Assembly (NCBI GenBank): GCA_903863295.1
Contig: CAIPBM010000145.1
Location: forward strand, 53,730-117,729
Reading direction: 5' to 3'
Length of the DNA stretch: 64,000 nt
Source: an uncultured Verrucomicrobiota bacterium
GTDB taxonomy: Bacteria > Verrucomicrobiota > Verrucomicrobiia > Methylacidiphilales > UBA1321
Shown here: in pieces, positions 15,330-23,861 of the stretch
How positions within the stretch are numbered: the first letter of the stretch is position 1
Layout: each line of letters starts with the position of its first letter
Notes under the pieces: model-generated
What the model was told of the DNA's origin: nothing
The model's database searches: none
Seen by the model: only the letters and a program-made list of their open reading frames with translations
Position numbers and translations under genes: made by a program

Positions 15330-18300
15330 TCAATTCGCGGCTTTTAGAATTTGTATTGGCCCGAGCAAACCAGACGGGCTTAGTCCAGAATCCTTCTTGA
15401 ATTTAGTAACGTTTGTATGGGTAAAACGCTTGTCTGCGGAAAGTCCCGCATCCCCAATGAGGCGGTTGGGCCAGTAATTCGTAACACGAATCTCCAGACG
15501 ATTACCTGACGGTTTGCAAAGCCCTGTGACGTCTACACGAAATGGGGATGTCCAAAGCACGCCCAGTAATTTTCCATTGAGCGTGACCTCGGCGAGTTCT
15601 TTTACATTACCCAAATCCAGAAAAAGGCGGGTCTGCGGGTTTCCCGCAACACCGGCGGGCAGATCAAATGGATCGCTCGTGTAAACTGCTGTGCCAGAGT
15701 AATATCGAATGCCGACCTGATCAGATTGGGTCCAGTCGCGTAGGTTCTCAAAACGCGCCGATGCCGGGCCACCCCACGCGGGATCGAAAGCCACTGTCCA
15801 GCCAACATCGAGAACAGCAGCTTGCTCCAGTTGCGGATAATTGCTGGCTGAAGTCCCCTGTCGATCCGCTGGAATTGGCTTGCGGAAAATAACAAACGTC
15901 GAGCCATTGGGTGCGAACTCCAAGGGCACAATTGTGCGTCCATCTTGTAACTGGGTAAAAGTTGTCGCATCGCGCATCCCTCCAGTGATCGGATCCCATA
16001 ATTCAGGCTGAAAGCCTGCAACCCGAAAAGTGCATTGCACGGCCTCATCGCGTGCCATCCGATTAGCGACGAAATAGATTTCTGTTTCGCCTTCCTGGCG
16101 ATGGATAAAGTCGATGAACGTATCGTTATCTCGACCGGAATAAGTCATGTCGGGGAAAATCTTATCTTTGGCAAGAACCTCGTGAAGGGGAGTGCCCCAG
16201 ATAACTCGGCCCTTCCCGTAAACGTGTTCGGTGATGTTCTTGCCGTCGCAATCTCCCCACAACTCGTCAGCGAGGCGACGAATTTTCTCGTCCCCGTCCG
16301 GATAGTCCTTCAAACCGGGATCCTTGACAGGACGGGGGCCAACCACAGTGGCACCGGCGTTCACAAGAGCTTTGATTTTTTCAAGAACCTCAAGTGGCAT
16401 GAAATCCCGGTTAGGTAGCGAAAGTAGTCGGTACCTCATCCCATCCGGCAGGATAATGAGACCATCTTTAACAGTCATACGGGTCAACAACACTTCCGCG
16501 TTGCACATATCGTAATCAAATCCCTTGCCGAGTTCGGGGTAAACGCGTTTGAGTTCAACATAATTAGGAGCCCAATCTCCGTTATAAAAGCAGACGTCAG
16601 CAACAAACAGTCCGCGCGACAGCAGCCACTGAGACCTAGCGATATAGTCAGTCCAAGCGCCCATCTGTTCCCACCAAGTTATATTCCGGTTAAAGTGAGT
16701 GCCGGCGAAATACTCGTATCCGGGCTTGCCGTCCTCAGGCCGCGAGGAAGTGTAACTTTGGAATACAAAACGGTTAAAGCCTTCGCAAAAGGCAATGTCG
16801 GCGGTTGATTTGAGCTGCGCAGGGCCTTCCTCCCAGTGAGGTCCTATGGTGGTGAAAGCCTCGCCCGCAGCCCACCGCTTTCCGTAGACATGGACCGCTG
16901 AAGAGGTTTGCTTGCCAATTTTGTTTTGGTGTGTCCCTTCGCTCAACAACGGTGGCGCCCAGAACTCTCCCATGGGCACATCACATGCACCAAGATTGCG
17001 CAAGGCGTCCATTGTCATGAGCTGCCCCGAGCATGGGCCGCCAGCCTGGCATTGAGTGCCTATACCACTCTCATGAGCCTTACTTGTTGAGTAGGCATAA
17101 TGGTTTTCCGCCAGGCAATCTGCGATCGTCTTACGATAATCATAGAGAAATCGGTCGGTCATATCCAAGCTGCCCACCGTATAGCCAGCCAGAGTAGGGA
17201 GATAAGGAAGAGCATCGTAGCCACGGTTTTTTTTGAACTCGTCCAAAAATGCCGGCGTCCAATTCGGCATTCCACACTCCCAACTATCATCATAAACGTA
17301 TTTGATTGTTTTACCGACAAAGTCAGCCGAATCATCGAGCATGAGCTTTGTCAGATTATTCCAATGGAATTCGGTGGCCTGTTTGTTGAAGAAATCCTTT
17401 TCAAGACCCTCCCCACCCTTGGCGCTCGTGGTGGTTGTACGGCCTGTCGTCGTATAGCCTGTGCGAAGCAATACCCAGTCGCCCTCTGGCACCTCCCACA
17501 TGAGACTGCCGTCGGGTTGAAGTTTATTTGTGAGGTCAAGCATTTGCTTGGAATCGATGAGACTCCTCATGACGGATAAAGTCGGCTCCAAAGGTAGTGC
17601 GGTGCAATCGCGCAGGGGATCGGTGGGTTCGACCGATTCACGGGATGCCTTGATAGCGAGGCGTCGAGCATCAGCGGAAAACGGAGGCCGGAAAGCAATT
17701 TCCAACATCTGCATGTTATAGTCACAATAAGAACTGGTGGCGACAACCCGTACATCGCGAGCCAGGGTCGCTGGAAATGTGACCAACTGTTCGCCCCACT
17801 CCAGCAGTGTGCACTTTTTTACTGTGGCAAAAGTCACCCCGTCCAACGATGTTTGGATCTCAATGTCTTTGGGCCCATGATGATAGCGAGGCATGATCCA
17901 GACGCTTTCGATGCTCGCTGACTCAGGCAAGGAAAGTTGCACCCATTCCGGGTGCTGGGGGGTCGGGAGACCTTTGGACCCCCAAATGCTATTCATACTT
18001 GGATCATCGTCGGTTAAATTTTTGATGGGCATGTCATCACGAGAGCTACTGGCGGTCACTTTCAGTTTTGGTAATTCGCTCTGCCCAATAACTTCCGTCA
18101 CACGGAACGCCTGAACGGCAATATCGTGGTAGGCTTTAGCATTACCTGAAGGCATGGGAAGATTTCCCATGAACATCCGGGGACCTTTTAACTGAAGTTC
18201 GGATTGAACGTAATGCTGTTCAGCCATTTCGTCGGTGATCCAGGGACCACCATCATTCCATCCACTGCACTGGTCGAGGTTAACCTCAAGTCCCAAGCGC

Positions 18301-18617
18301 GCCGCCTCACGGACAGCATGTTTCAACAATTCGCGCCACTCGGGGCTCATAAAATCTGGTCCGCTCGGCATAGGGCCAGCCTCTCCGGCGTCGCTTACTA
18401 GCGTCACACCAGCAAACCCTTTGGCATGAATTTCCTCTAAATCATGCGTGATACCCTCTTTGCTCACGAGATTATTTAGCCACAAAAAGTAAATTCGTGG
18501 CTTGGCTTCTTCTGGCGGGTGGACAAAGCCTGCCGAAAGCAGATCACTTTCGTCGGCTTTTAAAAAAAATGACGGCGCAAGGAATACAAAAAGTAAAACA
18601 GTAATAATTTTCATCAT
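15330..18617 (-). CDS. GH106-like alpha-L-rhamnosidase
   Basis: This 1095-residue protein has a signal peptide (MMKIITVLLFVFLAPSFFLKA) and therefore acts outside the cytoplasm. The N-terminal catalytic barrel shows the GH106 pattern: RIYFLWLNNLVSKEGITHDL, then GPMPSGPDFMSPEWRELLKH and LDQCSGWNDGGPW. The C-terminal part has beta-sandwich sequence typical of carbohydrate-binding domains (LFLDLGNVKELAEVTLNGK). GH106 enzymes remove terminal alpha-L-rhamnose from plant or microbial glycans. It lies between an exported protein and an SGNH esterase on the same strand with gaps of about 100 bases, so the cluster is operon-like. The released rhamnose would feed the operon at 37850-45227. Confidence 0.85.
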   Translation of the reverse strand: MMKIITVLLFVFLAPSFFLKADESDLLSAGFVHPPEEAKPRIYFLWLNNLVSKEGITHDLEEIHAKGFAGVTLVSDAGEAGPMPSGPDFMSPEWRELLKHAVREAARLGLEVNLDQCSGWNDGGPWITDEMAEQHYVQSELQLKGPRMFMGNLPMPSGNAKAYHDIAVQAFRVTEVIGQSELPKLKVTASSSRDDMPIKNLTDDDPSMNSIWGSKGLPTPQHPEWVQLSLPESASIESVWIMPRYHHGPKDIEIQTSLDGVTFATVKKCTLLEWGEQLVTFPATLARDVRVVATSSYCDYNMQMLEIAFRPPFSADARRLAIKASRESVEPTDPLRDCTALPLEPTLSVMRSLIDSKQMLDLTNKLQPDGSLMWEVPEGDWVLLRTGYTTTGRTTTTSAKGGEGLEKDFFNKQATEFHWNNLTKLMLDDSADFVGKTIKYVYDDSWECGMPNWTPAFLDEFKKNRGYDALPYLPTLAGYTVGSLDMTDRFLYDYRKTIADCLAENHYAYSTSKAHESGIGTQCQAGGPCSGQLMTMDALRNLGACDVPMGEFWAPPLLSEGTHQNKIGKQTSSAVHVYGKRWAAGEAFTTIGPHWEEGPAQLKSTADIAFCEGFNRFVFQSYTSSRPEDGKPGYEYFAGTHFNRNITWWEQMGAWTDYIARSQWLLSRGLFVADVCFYNGDWAPNYVELKRVYPELGKGFDYDMCNAEVLLTRMTVKDGLIILPDGMRYRLLSLPNRDFMPLEVLEKIKALVNAGATVVGPRPVKDPGLKDYPDGDEKIRRLADELWGDCDGKNITEHVYGKGRVIWGTPLHEVLAKDKIFPDMTYSGRDNDTFIDFIHRQEGETEIYFVANRMARDEAVQCTFRVAGFQPELWDPITGGMRDATTFTQLQDGRTIVPLEFAPNGSTFVIFRKPIPADRQGTSASNYPQLEQAAVLDVGWTVAFDPAWGGPASARFENLRDWTQSDQVGIRYYSGTAVYTSDPFDLPAGVAGNPQTRLFLDLGNVKELAEVTLNGKLLGVLWTSPFRVDVTGLCKPSGNRLEIRVTNYWPNRLIGDAGLSADKRFTHTNVTKFKKDSGLSPSGLLGPIQILKAAN

Positions 18618-18716
18618 CTTGACGCGTTGTTACGCCTAAGTTTAGCTTGAGTCCTCAATGCAATTTATAGTACCAGCATTCGCTCTGATATAAGCTGCCG
18701 CAGCTAAGCGGCTAAC

Positions 18717-19538
18717 CTATTTCGAGGGATTCGGAACTGTCTGTATAAGAACGTTATCAATGCCGCCCGCTTGAAGATCGGTACTTCCAAAGCTGAGATA
18801 GACAGTGCTCATGCCTACAGCCAAATCGTAGGTCCCTATCGTGTTCCCAGAATTCATAAACTTTATTCGCGTTCCATTACCTGCAAATGCCGAACCGGTG
18901 CCTGCCGTGTCAGTAAGCAAGAGCGAATATTGACTTCCTGTTGCTGTGCCACTAGCCGCGGGCTGGGGCTGGGGTGTAGAATTATCTTGGGAGGCTCCAC
19001 CACTCATAGCTACGCCATACCAAATTGATATCTCCCCGTTACCCTTCTGGAGAAACCCGAAAGCACCTGGCGTATTTTGAATAGGAAAACCCGAATGATT
19101 AACATCGAAACCGGGATTAATTGTCGGTGTCAATGAAAATGAAGTCCATTGATCTTCATTTCCACTTGTACCCGGGAACATATCAAAACTGATTAGGATT
19201 GGTCCTTTAACGTTGTTGGACGACAGCGCCAAACCCGTAAGACTAACTTGTTCTTTTTTATTAAAAAAGAGATAATCTTCGGCGGGTCCCTTAGAGAGGG
19301 GGCTGTCTTTGGGATTTCCTAACGAGGCGCTTCCGCTACTAACATCAGACACGTCGTAAGCTGTCCACTTTTGAGGCGCTAGAGTGCCAGTCTGCCGAAT
19401 GGAGAGTTTGAGGTTAATGTCAGTGGTGAAACCCGAAGCCGCATTGAAATTATCAGAGAAGAGAATGTCTGCGCGCAAACTCACTGTCACCGCTAGAGCA
19501 GCGACATAAACTGCTGGAATAAATTTTAGTATTTTCAT
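18717..19538 (-). CDS. Exported protein with a lost PEP-CTERM tail
   Basis: The 273-residue protein has a signal peptide (MKILKFIPAVYVAALAVTVSLRA) and an extracytoplasmic beta-rich region resembling a LamG or jelly-roll sandwich (SDNFNAASGFTTDINL near the start). It ends LQAGGIDNVLIQTVPNPSK. In PEP-CTERM proteins of this phylum, DNVLIQTVPEPS is the usual lead-in to the sorting tail. Here PEP has become PNP and a stop follows at once, with no membrane segment or basic tail in any frame downstream. If exported, it would be released rather than anchored. It lies between the GH106 and GxGYxYP genes. Confidence 0.75.
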   Translation of the reverse strand: MKILKFIPAVYVAALAVTVSLRADILFSDNFNAASGFTTDINLKLSIRQTGTLAPQKWTAYDVSDVSSGSASLGNPKDSPLSKGPAEDYLFFNKKEQVSLTGLALSSNNVKGPILISFDMFPGTSGNEDQWTSFSLTPTINPGFDVNHSGFPIQNTPGAFGFLQKGNGEISIWYGVAMSGGASQDNSTPQPQPAASGTATGSQYSLLLTDTAGTGSAFAGNGTRIKFMNSGNTIGTYDLAVGMSTVYLSFGSTDLQAGGIDNVLIQTVPNPSK

Positions 19539-19604
19539 TTTTTATGGGATGTACTTTTTGTTGATATTGACTTGAATATAATTGAAATTCGGCGCGTCAT
19601 TTCT

Positions 19605-21380
19605 CTATTTTCCATTAAGATTAGGAGGAGAACCCACCGCATGTGACTCAATACTGCTCCGAGCTTTGCTTGCAGCCATGAAAAACTCATCCATCAACAC
19701 CGCCTTGAACTTGTCCTTCGGTAATAGCGCCATGGTCTCCGCAGCAAAATTGGGATCCAAATCATAAATCACGGTAAACCAAGGGCGCTGGGTTCCCGTA
19801 TCCGCCAACTGGCGCATGAGACTCTGGGCCAATGCTTGCGGAGTCTTTTGCGGATCGTCTTTGGGCCAATAATCTTTGAAAAACCGCTCGCTAGAGATTT
19901 CGATGGGCGCGCCGGGGGGGAAAACAATCCGCTGCGGCCCTTCCCAAAAGAAATACCCATTCAGCCCTGTGGCCGCCTCCCAATCGCGGCGTTTCGACTC
20001 AGGCTGTATCCCATTTTGCCACCAAAGATCTTGATAGTGGGTATCTGCCAACAGGCTGGCCGCCTTGATTTTTTCCGCATACCCGAAAAGAAATTTGTCA
20101 GGAAGCCGGCCCGGATGATTATAGCCGTAGCCAGCGGTTTCATTGACGAAATAGTCGTTCGGCGATGCCATTTCATAGTAGCACTCCATGAGTCCGGGCG
20201 CTTTTTCGACAAGATAAGGGCTGATCGTCCAGTTCATGGGAACCTTGCCCCGAGCTGAATAGAGCCAGCGACCATTGCACATGAGACTAGTGGCAGTGTG
20301 GGCTGCATCGCCTGCTCCGGACACAAAAGCGATGTAATACTTGTCCTCCACCTTGACATCTGACTCCTTAAGTTGCCTCTGCCGCGGCATCATTTCTTGG
20401 TGAGATGGCACGCGCAGATAAAAGGAAAGATTGTTTGCCGTGCAGCAGGTCACAGCGCAGCCATACTTTGCAACCGTCGTGGCGATGCCATCCTCACTTT
20501 CTTGATCCCACCCCCAGACCATACTGTAAGGATTCAGATGGCTAAGTATCTGATCGAGCAGCCGATGCTCTTCCTCGCGGCTTAATCCACTTGGACTTGG
20601 TCTCATCAATATCTTCTTCGCTTCGTCCGGGAGGTCATCACCTTTCGGATCAAAATGGCCGAGGTTGTAACAGTACATTCTTCTTGAGATTGCGAGATCC
20701 AAGGTCAAGTAGCCAAATTGGCCTGGAAAGTAGGAAAATGCATTTTCCTTGTCGGATCCTGGGAGATATTCCGCGACTGCCCACTGCAAAACCTTTCTCA
20801 GAATTTCAAGTGAGATATCCTTTGGAAAACGGTCCCGCAGGTCTACGATAATCGGAAGATTGGCCAGAGCGGGCCAGCGCATGGCTGTTTCATCACTCAC
20901 TGGAATCAAATCCCGCTGTCCCGCAATGGTCGCCGCTACGGACAGAGCCTCGGGAGTGAACTCTCTCAGCCGGACAACTCCTTTAATTTTATCGAGGTTG
21001 AGCCGGACCAATTCATCCAAGTCCGTGACAGTCTTATATTTATATCCCCACTTTTTCCCAAGGTAGTCCAACCAAAAGTCATCCGGCGACGGAAACTTCG
21101 ACAGCATTTCCGGGCTAATCCTTTCCTTATAGAAGGGGTAAAAAGAAAAACTGACCGGCCAAAACTTGTCAACCGTGCGCAAAAAGACTGAGGGCTCACT
21201 CCGGTTGGCAATCCCCTGAACGGCTGTTGCCGCGACAATCTCATCCCGGGAAAGCTTATCTATGTTAATAACCAAAACTGTCGATGCTGAATCTTTTATT
21301 TCAGCATGCGTTGGTTCAGTAAAAAAACCAACCGCCAGTACGACGGTTGCGGTCAGAAAGTGGATAGAGGGAAGCCTCAT
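19605..21380 (-). CDS. GxGYxYP-domain putative glycoside hydrolase
   Basis: This 591-residue secreted protein has a signal peptide (ATVVLAVGFFTEPTHA). Around residues 420-435 it carries TAGYGYNHPGRLP, the signature that names the GxGYxYP family (here H replaces the second Y). The family has a predicted TIM-barrel-like fold and is placed among putative glycoside hydrolases because it sits in polysaccharide loci, but I know of no proven activity. It is the first gene of the four-gene minus-strand cluster (GxGYxYP, exported protein, GH106, SGNH). A LacI-type palindrome at 21436-21457 is 56 bases upstream of the start. Confidence 0.8.
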   Translation of the reverse strand: MRLPSIHFLTATVVLAVGFFTEPTHAEIKDSASTVLVINIDKLSRDEIVAATAVQGIANRSEPSVFLRTVDKFWPVSFSFYPFYKERISPEMLSKFPSPDDFWLDYLGKKWGYKYKTVTDLDELVRLNLDKIKGVVRLREFTPEALSVAATIAGQRDLIPVSDETAMRWPALANLPIIVDLRDRFPKDISLEILRKVLQWAVAEYLPGSDKENAFSYFPGQFGYLTLDLAISRRMYCYNLGHFDPKGDDLPDEAKKILMRPSPSGLSREEEHRLLDQILSHLNPYSMVWGWDQESEDGIATTVAKYGCAVTCCTANNLSFYLRVPSHQEMMPRQRQLKESDVKVEDKYYIAFVSGAGDAAHTATSLMCNGRWLYSARGKVPMNWTISPYLVEKAPGLMECYYEMASPNDYFVNETAGYGYNHPGRLPDKFLFGYAEKIKAASLLADTHYQDLWWQNGIQPESKRRDWEAATGLNGYFFWEGPQRIVFPPGAPIEISSERFFKDYWPKDDPQKTPQALAQSLMRQLADTGTQRPWFTVIYDLDPNFAAETMALLPKDKFKAVLMDEFFMAASKARSSIESHAVGSPPNLNGK

Positions 21381-21435
21381 AGTATTAGACTATTGTGTTC
21401 GCTAATTCCAAATGCCGCAATGCTTTGATGTGTAT

Positions 21436-21457
21436 TTGACACGTATCTGCGTGCCAA
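21436..21457. promoter_or_regulatory. LacI-type palindromic operator candidate
   Basis: TTGACACG and CGTGCCAA form 8-base arms with one mismatch around a 6-base spacer, upstream of the GxGYxYP start at 21380. The size and symmetry fit a binding site for a LacI-family or XylR-like regulator. Which regulator binds it is unknown. Confidence 0.45.
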
Positions 21458-21518
21458 GGAGGGAACTCCCATAGACCACGTCATGCTCTGATGAAAAGCT
21501 TCGGCTCGCCTGAGTTCC

Positions 21519-21837
21519 CTAACGATTGGGGGCGTAGGCCAGCACCTTGAAGGCGGCTTCCTTAAGAAGGTTGGCGAGCTTGCGCGAGAGAAGGGGTAAG
21601 CCGGTGGTGCGTTTGAAGGCGCTCATCTAACTTTCGATCTTCCAGCGCAGGCCGTAATTCTAGTTTTTGAGGTACTCCGACGTCATCTGGCTGCGGTACT
21701 CGCCCCGGCGCGAACCATCCTTGGCGCAACGGGCCGGTTTGATCACTGTGGGGTCGCCCCCGAACTCCTCCCGGCAGACGCCGTGCACCCACTCCGCGTT
21801 GTAACCGCGGTCGGCGTAGAGGTTGGATGGCTTGATC
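21519..21837 (-). pseudogene. IS5-like transposase remnant
   Basis: The minus strand encodes LYADRGYNAEWVHGVCREEFG and RCAKDGSRRGEYRSQM, then a frame with two internal stops ending KEAAFKVLAYAPNR at 21519. These match the transposase at 77-900 almost residue for residue over its last third. The 5' part is missing and has been replaced by IS3-like sequence. Confidence 0.75.
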
Positions 21838-21839
21838 GA

Positions 21840-22050
21840 ATCATTTGGTCCAGGCAATCCGCCACTGCTTTGCCTGATAAAGACTGGGCTGCATAAAACG
21901 GAGGACACTCCCGCGTAGATTGGTCGGCCATGGTCAGCGTGCGGAAGTGGCCCCCGTTAACTCCCTGCACACCCGCACCACCTTTTGCCCGCCATCTACT
22001 GCTTTTAGTGCGTAGATGATTCGCTCCTCGTTGTATCTTTTTCCCTTCAT
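21840..22050 (-). pseudogene. IS3-family remnant with internal deletion
   Basis: From ATG 22050 the minus strand reads MKGKRYNEERIIYALKAVDG and continues GQKVVRVCREL, the start of an IS3 OrfA with its helix-turn-helix. After a short break, another frame gives TLTMADQSTREC followed by SLSGKAVADCLDQMI. This resembles the beginning of the IS3 OrfB integrase core (the TRECL-like block). Most of the element between these pieces is gone, and the remnant runs straight into the IS5-like fragment. Confidence 0.6.
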
Positions 22051-22164
22051 TTTTGTCTTCTCTAGTTGAGGACTTCCCCTCATCAAACCCTAACTCCACC
22101 CCTGGCTCTCTTTTCCCGGTCAACGTCAGTTTCTTTTTGTACTGCCCGTAACCCATGCAGTCGG

Positions 22165-23031
22165 CTAACGCTTCAGCGTCTGGGCAGCTTTAAGCAATAC
22201 TTGACTCACCTGCTGCTGTAGATACAGATCTACCGTGTTTCGCATGGGCCTAGCTCCGAGTGTACGGTGGAAACCCTCACGGACGAGAGTTTCGACGGTG
22301 GCAGCCTCGACCGTCAAGTTATGGCCGAGGCCGTTGAGGCGCTCGACTTCGCGCTCGATCATCAATTCGCAAATCTCCCGTTGGATGGAGTAAGGGAGAC
22401 GGTTGAAGACCAACTTTTCGTTGATACGGGCAACCAATTCGGGGCGCAGCACCTGGTCAACACGCCGCAAGACGGTTCGCTCGATGGTGGCGAAAGCCGA
22501 GCTTTCCATCCGCATCGCTTCCGCCGCGCCAATGTTTGAGGTGAAGACGATGTAGTAGTTATTCAGATTCCGCGTTTCACCGTTGGAAAAAGTGATCCTG
22601 CCCGCGTCCAGAATTTGCAGGAAGAGGTCAAGAACAAGCGGATGCGCCTTTTCCATCTCGTCAAAAAGAAGCGTCCCGCGAGTGCCCTTATCCAACGCTC
22701 GCCCGAGCATTCCGGTATCATTCGACGAATTACCGAGAAGCAATCCCACGGAGGATTGATTCTGGAACTCCGACATATCAAAACGACTGAGATGATCCGA
22801 GCCGCAGAGGTAATCGGTAAAGGCGATGGTCATTTCGGTTTTGCCGACGCCGGTGGGACCAACAAAGAGGAATGACCCCTTGGGGCGATTCGGATGAGCC
22901 AAGTTCAATTCTCCTCGCTGGAGAACCGAGCAAATACGAGGAAGAACATGGTCCTGCCCCTTAATGTTGGCTTTAAGGTGAGGCTCCAAATGACGGAGCT
23001 TGGTGAGAAAATCTGACGAAAAGGTATTCAT
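22165..23031 (-). CDS. Single-module Clp-like AAA+ ATPase
   Basis: The 288-residue protein matches the second ATPase module (D2 plus small domain) of ClpA/ClpB. It has Walker A GPTGVGKT at about residues 54-61, Walker B TLLFDEMEKAH, sensor 1 FTSNIGA, an Arg-finger region RPELVARINEKLVF and sensor 2 GARPMRN. It lacks the N-domain and D1. The substrate-gripping loop, normally GYVGYEEGG, is replaced by GNSSNDTGMLGRAL without an aromatic, and no IGL/IGF ClpP-docking tripeptide is visible. It is divergent from the type IV secretion operon, which has no VirB11 gene, so it may be a motor or assembly ATPase for that system. That role is inferred. Confidence 0.8.
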   Translation of the reverse strand: MNTFSSDFLTKLRHLEPHLKANIKGQDHVLPRICSVLQRGELNLAHPNRPKGSFLFVGPTGVGKTEMTIAFTDYLCGSDHLSRFDMSEFQNQSSVGLLLGNSSNDTGMLGRALDKGTRGTLLFDEMEKAHPLVLDLFLQILDAGRITFSNGETRNLNNYYIVFTSNIGAAEAMRMESSAFATIERTVLRRVDQVLRPELVARINEKLVFNRLPYSIQREICELMIEREVERLNGLGHNLTVEAATVETLVREGFHRTLGARPMRNTVDLYLQQQVSQVLLKAAQTLKR

Positions 23032-23167
23032 AATGGGCGGACTCTACGTCGCAAAAAGGCCCATTTTCAAAGCCTAAAATTCTGCCTGGCCACTTTCCCT
23101 GACTTTCCTCCAATACCCTCCCAAAGCACCCTAACGGGAGGTTCCTTATTCATGGCTTAATCATGCC
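23032..23167. promoter_or_regulatory. Divergent promoter region of the type IV secretion locus
   Basis: These 136 bases separate the Clp-like gene (minus) from the VirB2-like gene (plus) and must contain both start regions. I see no clear operator palindrome or strong -35/-10 pair. Confidence 0.4.
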
Positions 23168-23494
23168 ATGACAAATTTTAGTCCTTCACTGGTTGCCGGT
23201 CTCACTGGCAAATCACTCATCGGTTTAACTCCAATCCTCGCCCAAGTCACGGGCGGAGGCTCCACCAGCTCCTTGCAGCAGGGTTTCAGCACGGCACTCG
23301 GAATCCTCTTCATGTTCGGATTCTTTTGGGGCGTGATCAAAATCTGGTCCGGCGCGAACGCCATTAGCAAAGGCGACGCGGACGGCAAAATGGGCATCGT
23401 CGCCGGCATCATTATCGCCGGGGCGGCCGCCATCATGGGCGCTTTCTTCGCCATCTTCAATTTGAGCGGGGCGACTCTCACCCCCTCGTTCTGA
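23168..23494 (+). CDS. VirB2/TrbC-like conjugal pilin
   Basis: The 108-residue protein has an N-terminal signal-like stretch and two hydrophobic segments (LGILFMFGFFWGVIKIW and IVAGIIIAGAAAIMGAFFAIF) separated by a short polar loop. This is the layout of VirB2/TrbC pilin subunits that polymerise into the conjugation pilus. ATG 23168 was preferred to ATG 23163, which is in another frame. It is the first plus-strand gene of the locus, followed after 37 bases by the VirB3-like gene. Pilins diverge fast, so the call leans on topology and gene order. Confidence 0.72.
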   Translation: MTNFSPSLVAGLTGKSLIGLTPILAQVTGGGSTSSLQQGFSTALGILFMFGFFWGVIKIWSGANAISKGDADGKMGIVAGIIIAGAAAIMGAFFAIFNLSGATLTPSF

Positions 23495-23531
23495 CCCATC
23501 CGGCACCGTCCTGAGCCAGCCTTCCATATCC

Positions 23532-23861
23532 ATGAACGAACTACGACTTACAGACACCAACGCCGCGGATGATTCCGCCGGATCGGTTTGGGGCCTCGAC
23601 GGCAATCTATTCATGCCTGTCGTCGCCTCGGCAGCCATCTCCATCGGGGTGATTCTGATCCTGTTCAGTCTCTTTCATGTCGTCTGGTGGTTGAGCTTCC
23701 CGCTCGGGGCGGTGCCCTTCGGGGCCACCCTTTCCTACGTCCTGCTTTTTAAACAGGGCAAACCGCCTGGCTATGACCGGGACCTTTTTGAGCTCTGGAT
23801 CACCGGCAGCGGCTTTTCCTTCAACCCCCACGACCAGATCCACGCCAGACCACCCCAATGA
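23532..23861 (+). CDS. VirB3/TrbD-like inner-membrane protein
   Basis: This 109-residue protein has a pair of hydrophobic segments (VVASAAISIGVILILFSLFHVV and LSFPLGAVPFGATLSYVLLF), as in VirB3/TrbD, which sits beside the VirB4 ATPase in the inner membrane. The C-terminal tail is short and polar. Its stop overlaps the VirB4 start as ATGA (23858-23861), which fits the usual tight VirB3-VirB4 coupling. Confidence 0.7.
   Translation: MNELRLTDTNAADDSAGSVWGLDGNLFMPVVASAAISIGVILILFSLFHVVWWLSFPLGAVPFGATLSYVLLFKQGKPPGYDRDLFELWITGSGFSFNPHDQIHARPPQ

Noticed and set aside
14470..15477. Plus-strand reading frame of 335 residues over the SGNH gene
   Set aside because: It runs antisense through the esterase, whose catalytic blocks are all on the minus strand.
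23032..23167. oriT at the head of the secretion locus
   Set aside because: No convincing inverted repeat beside a nic-like sequence was found between the divergent genes, and no relaxase gene is present.
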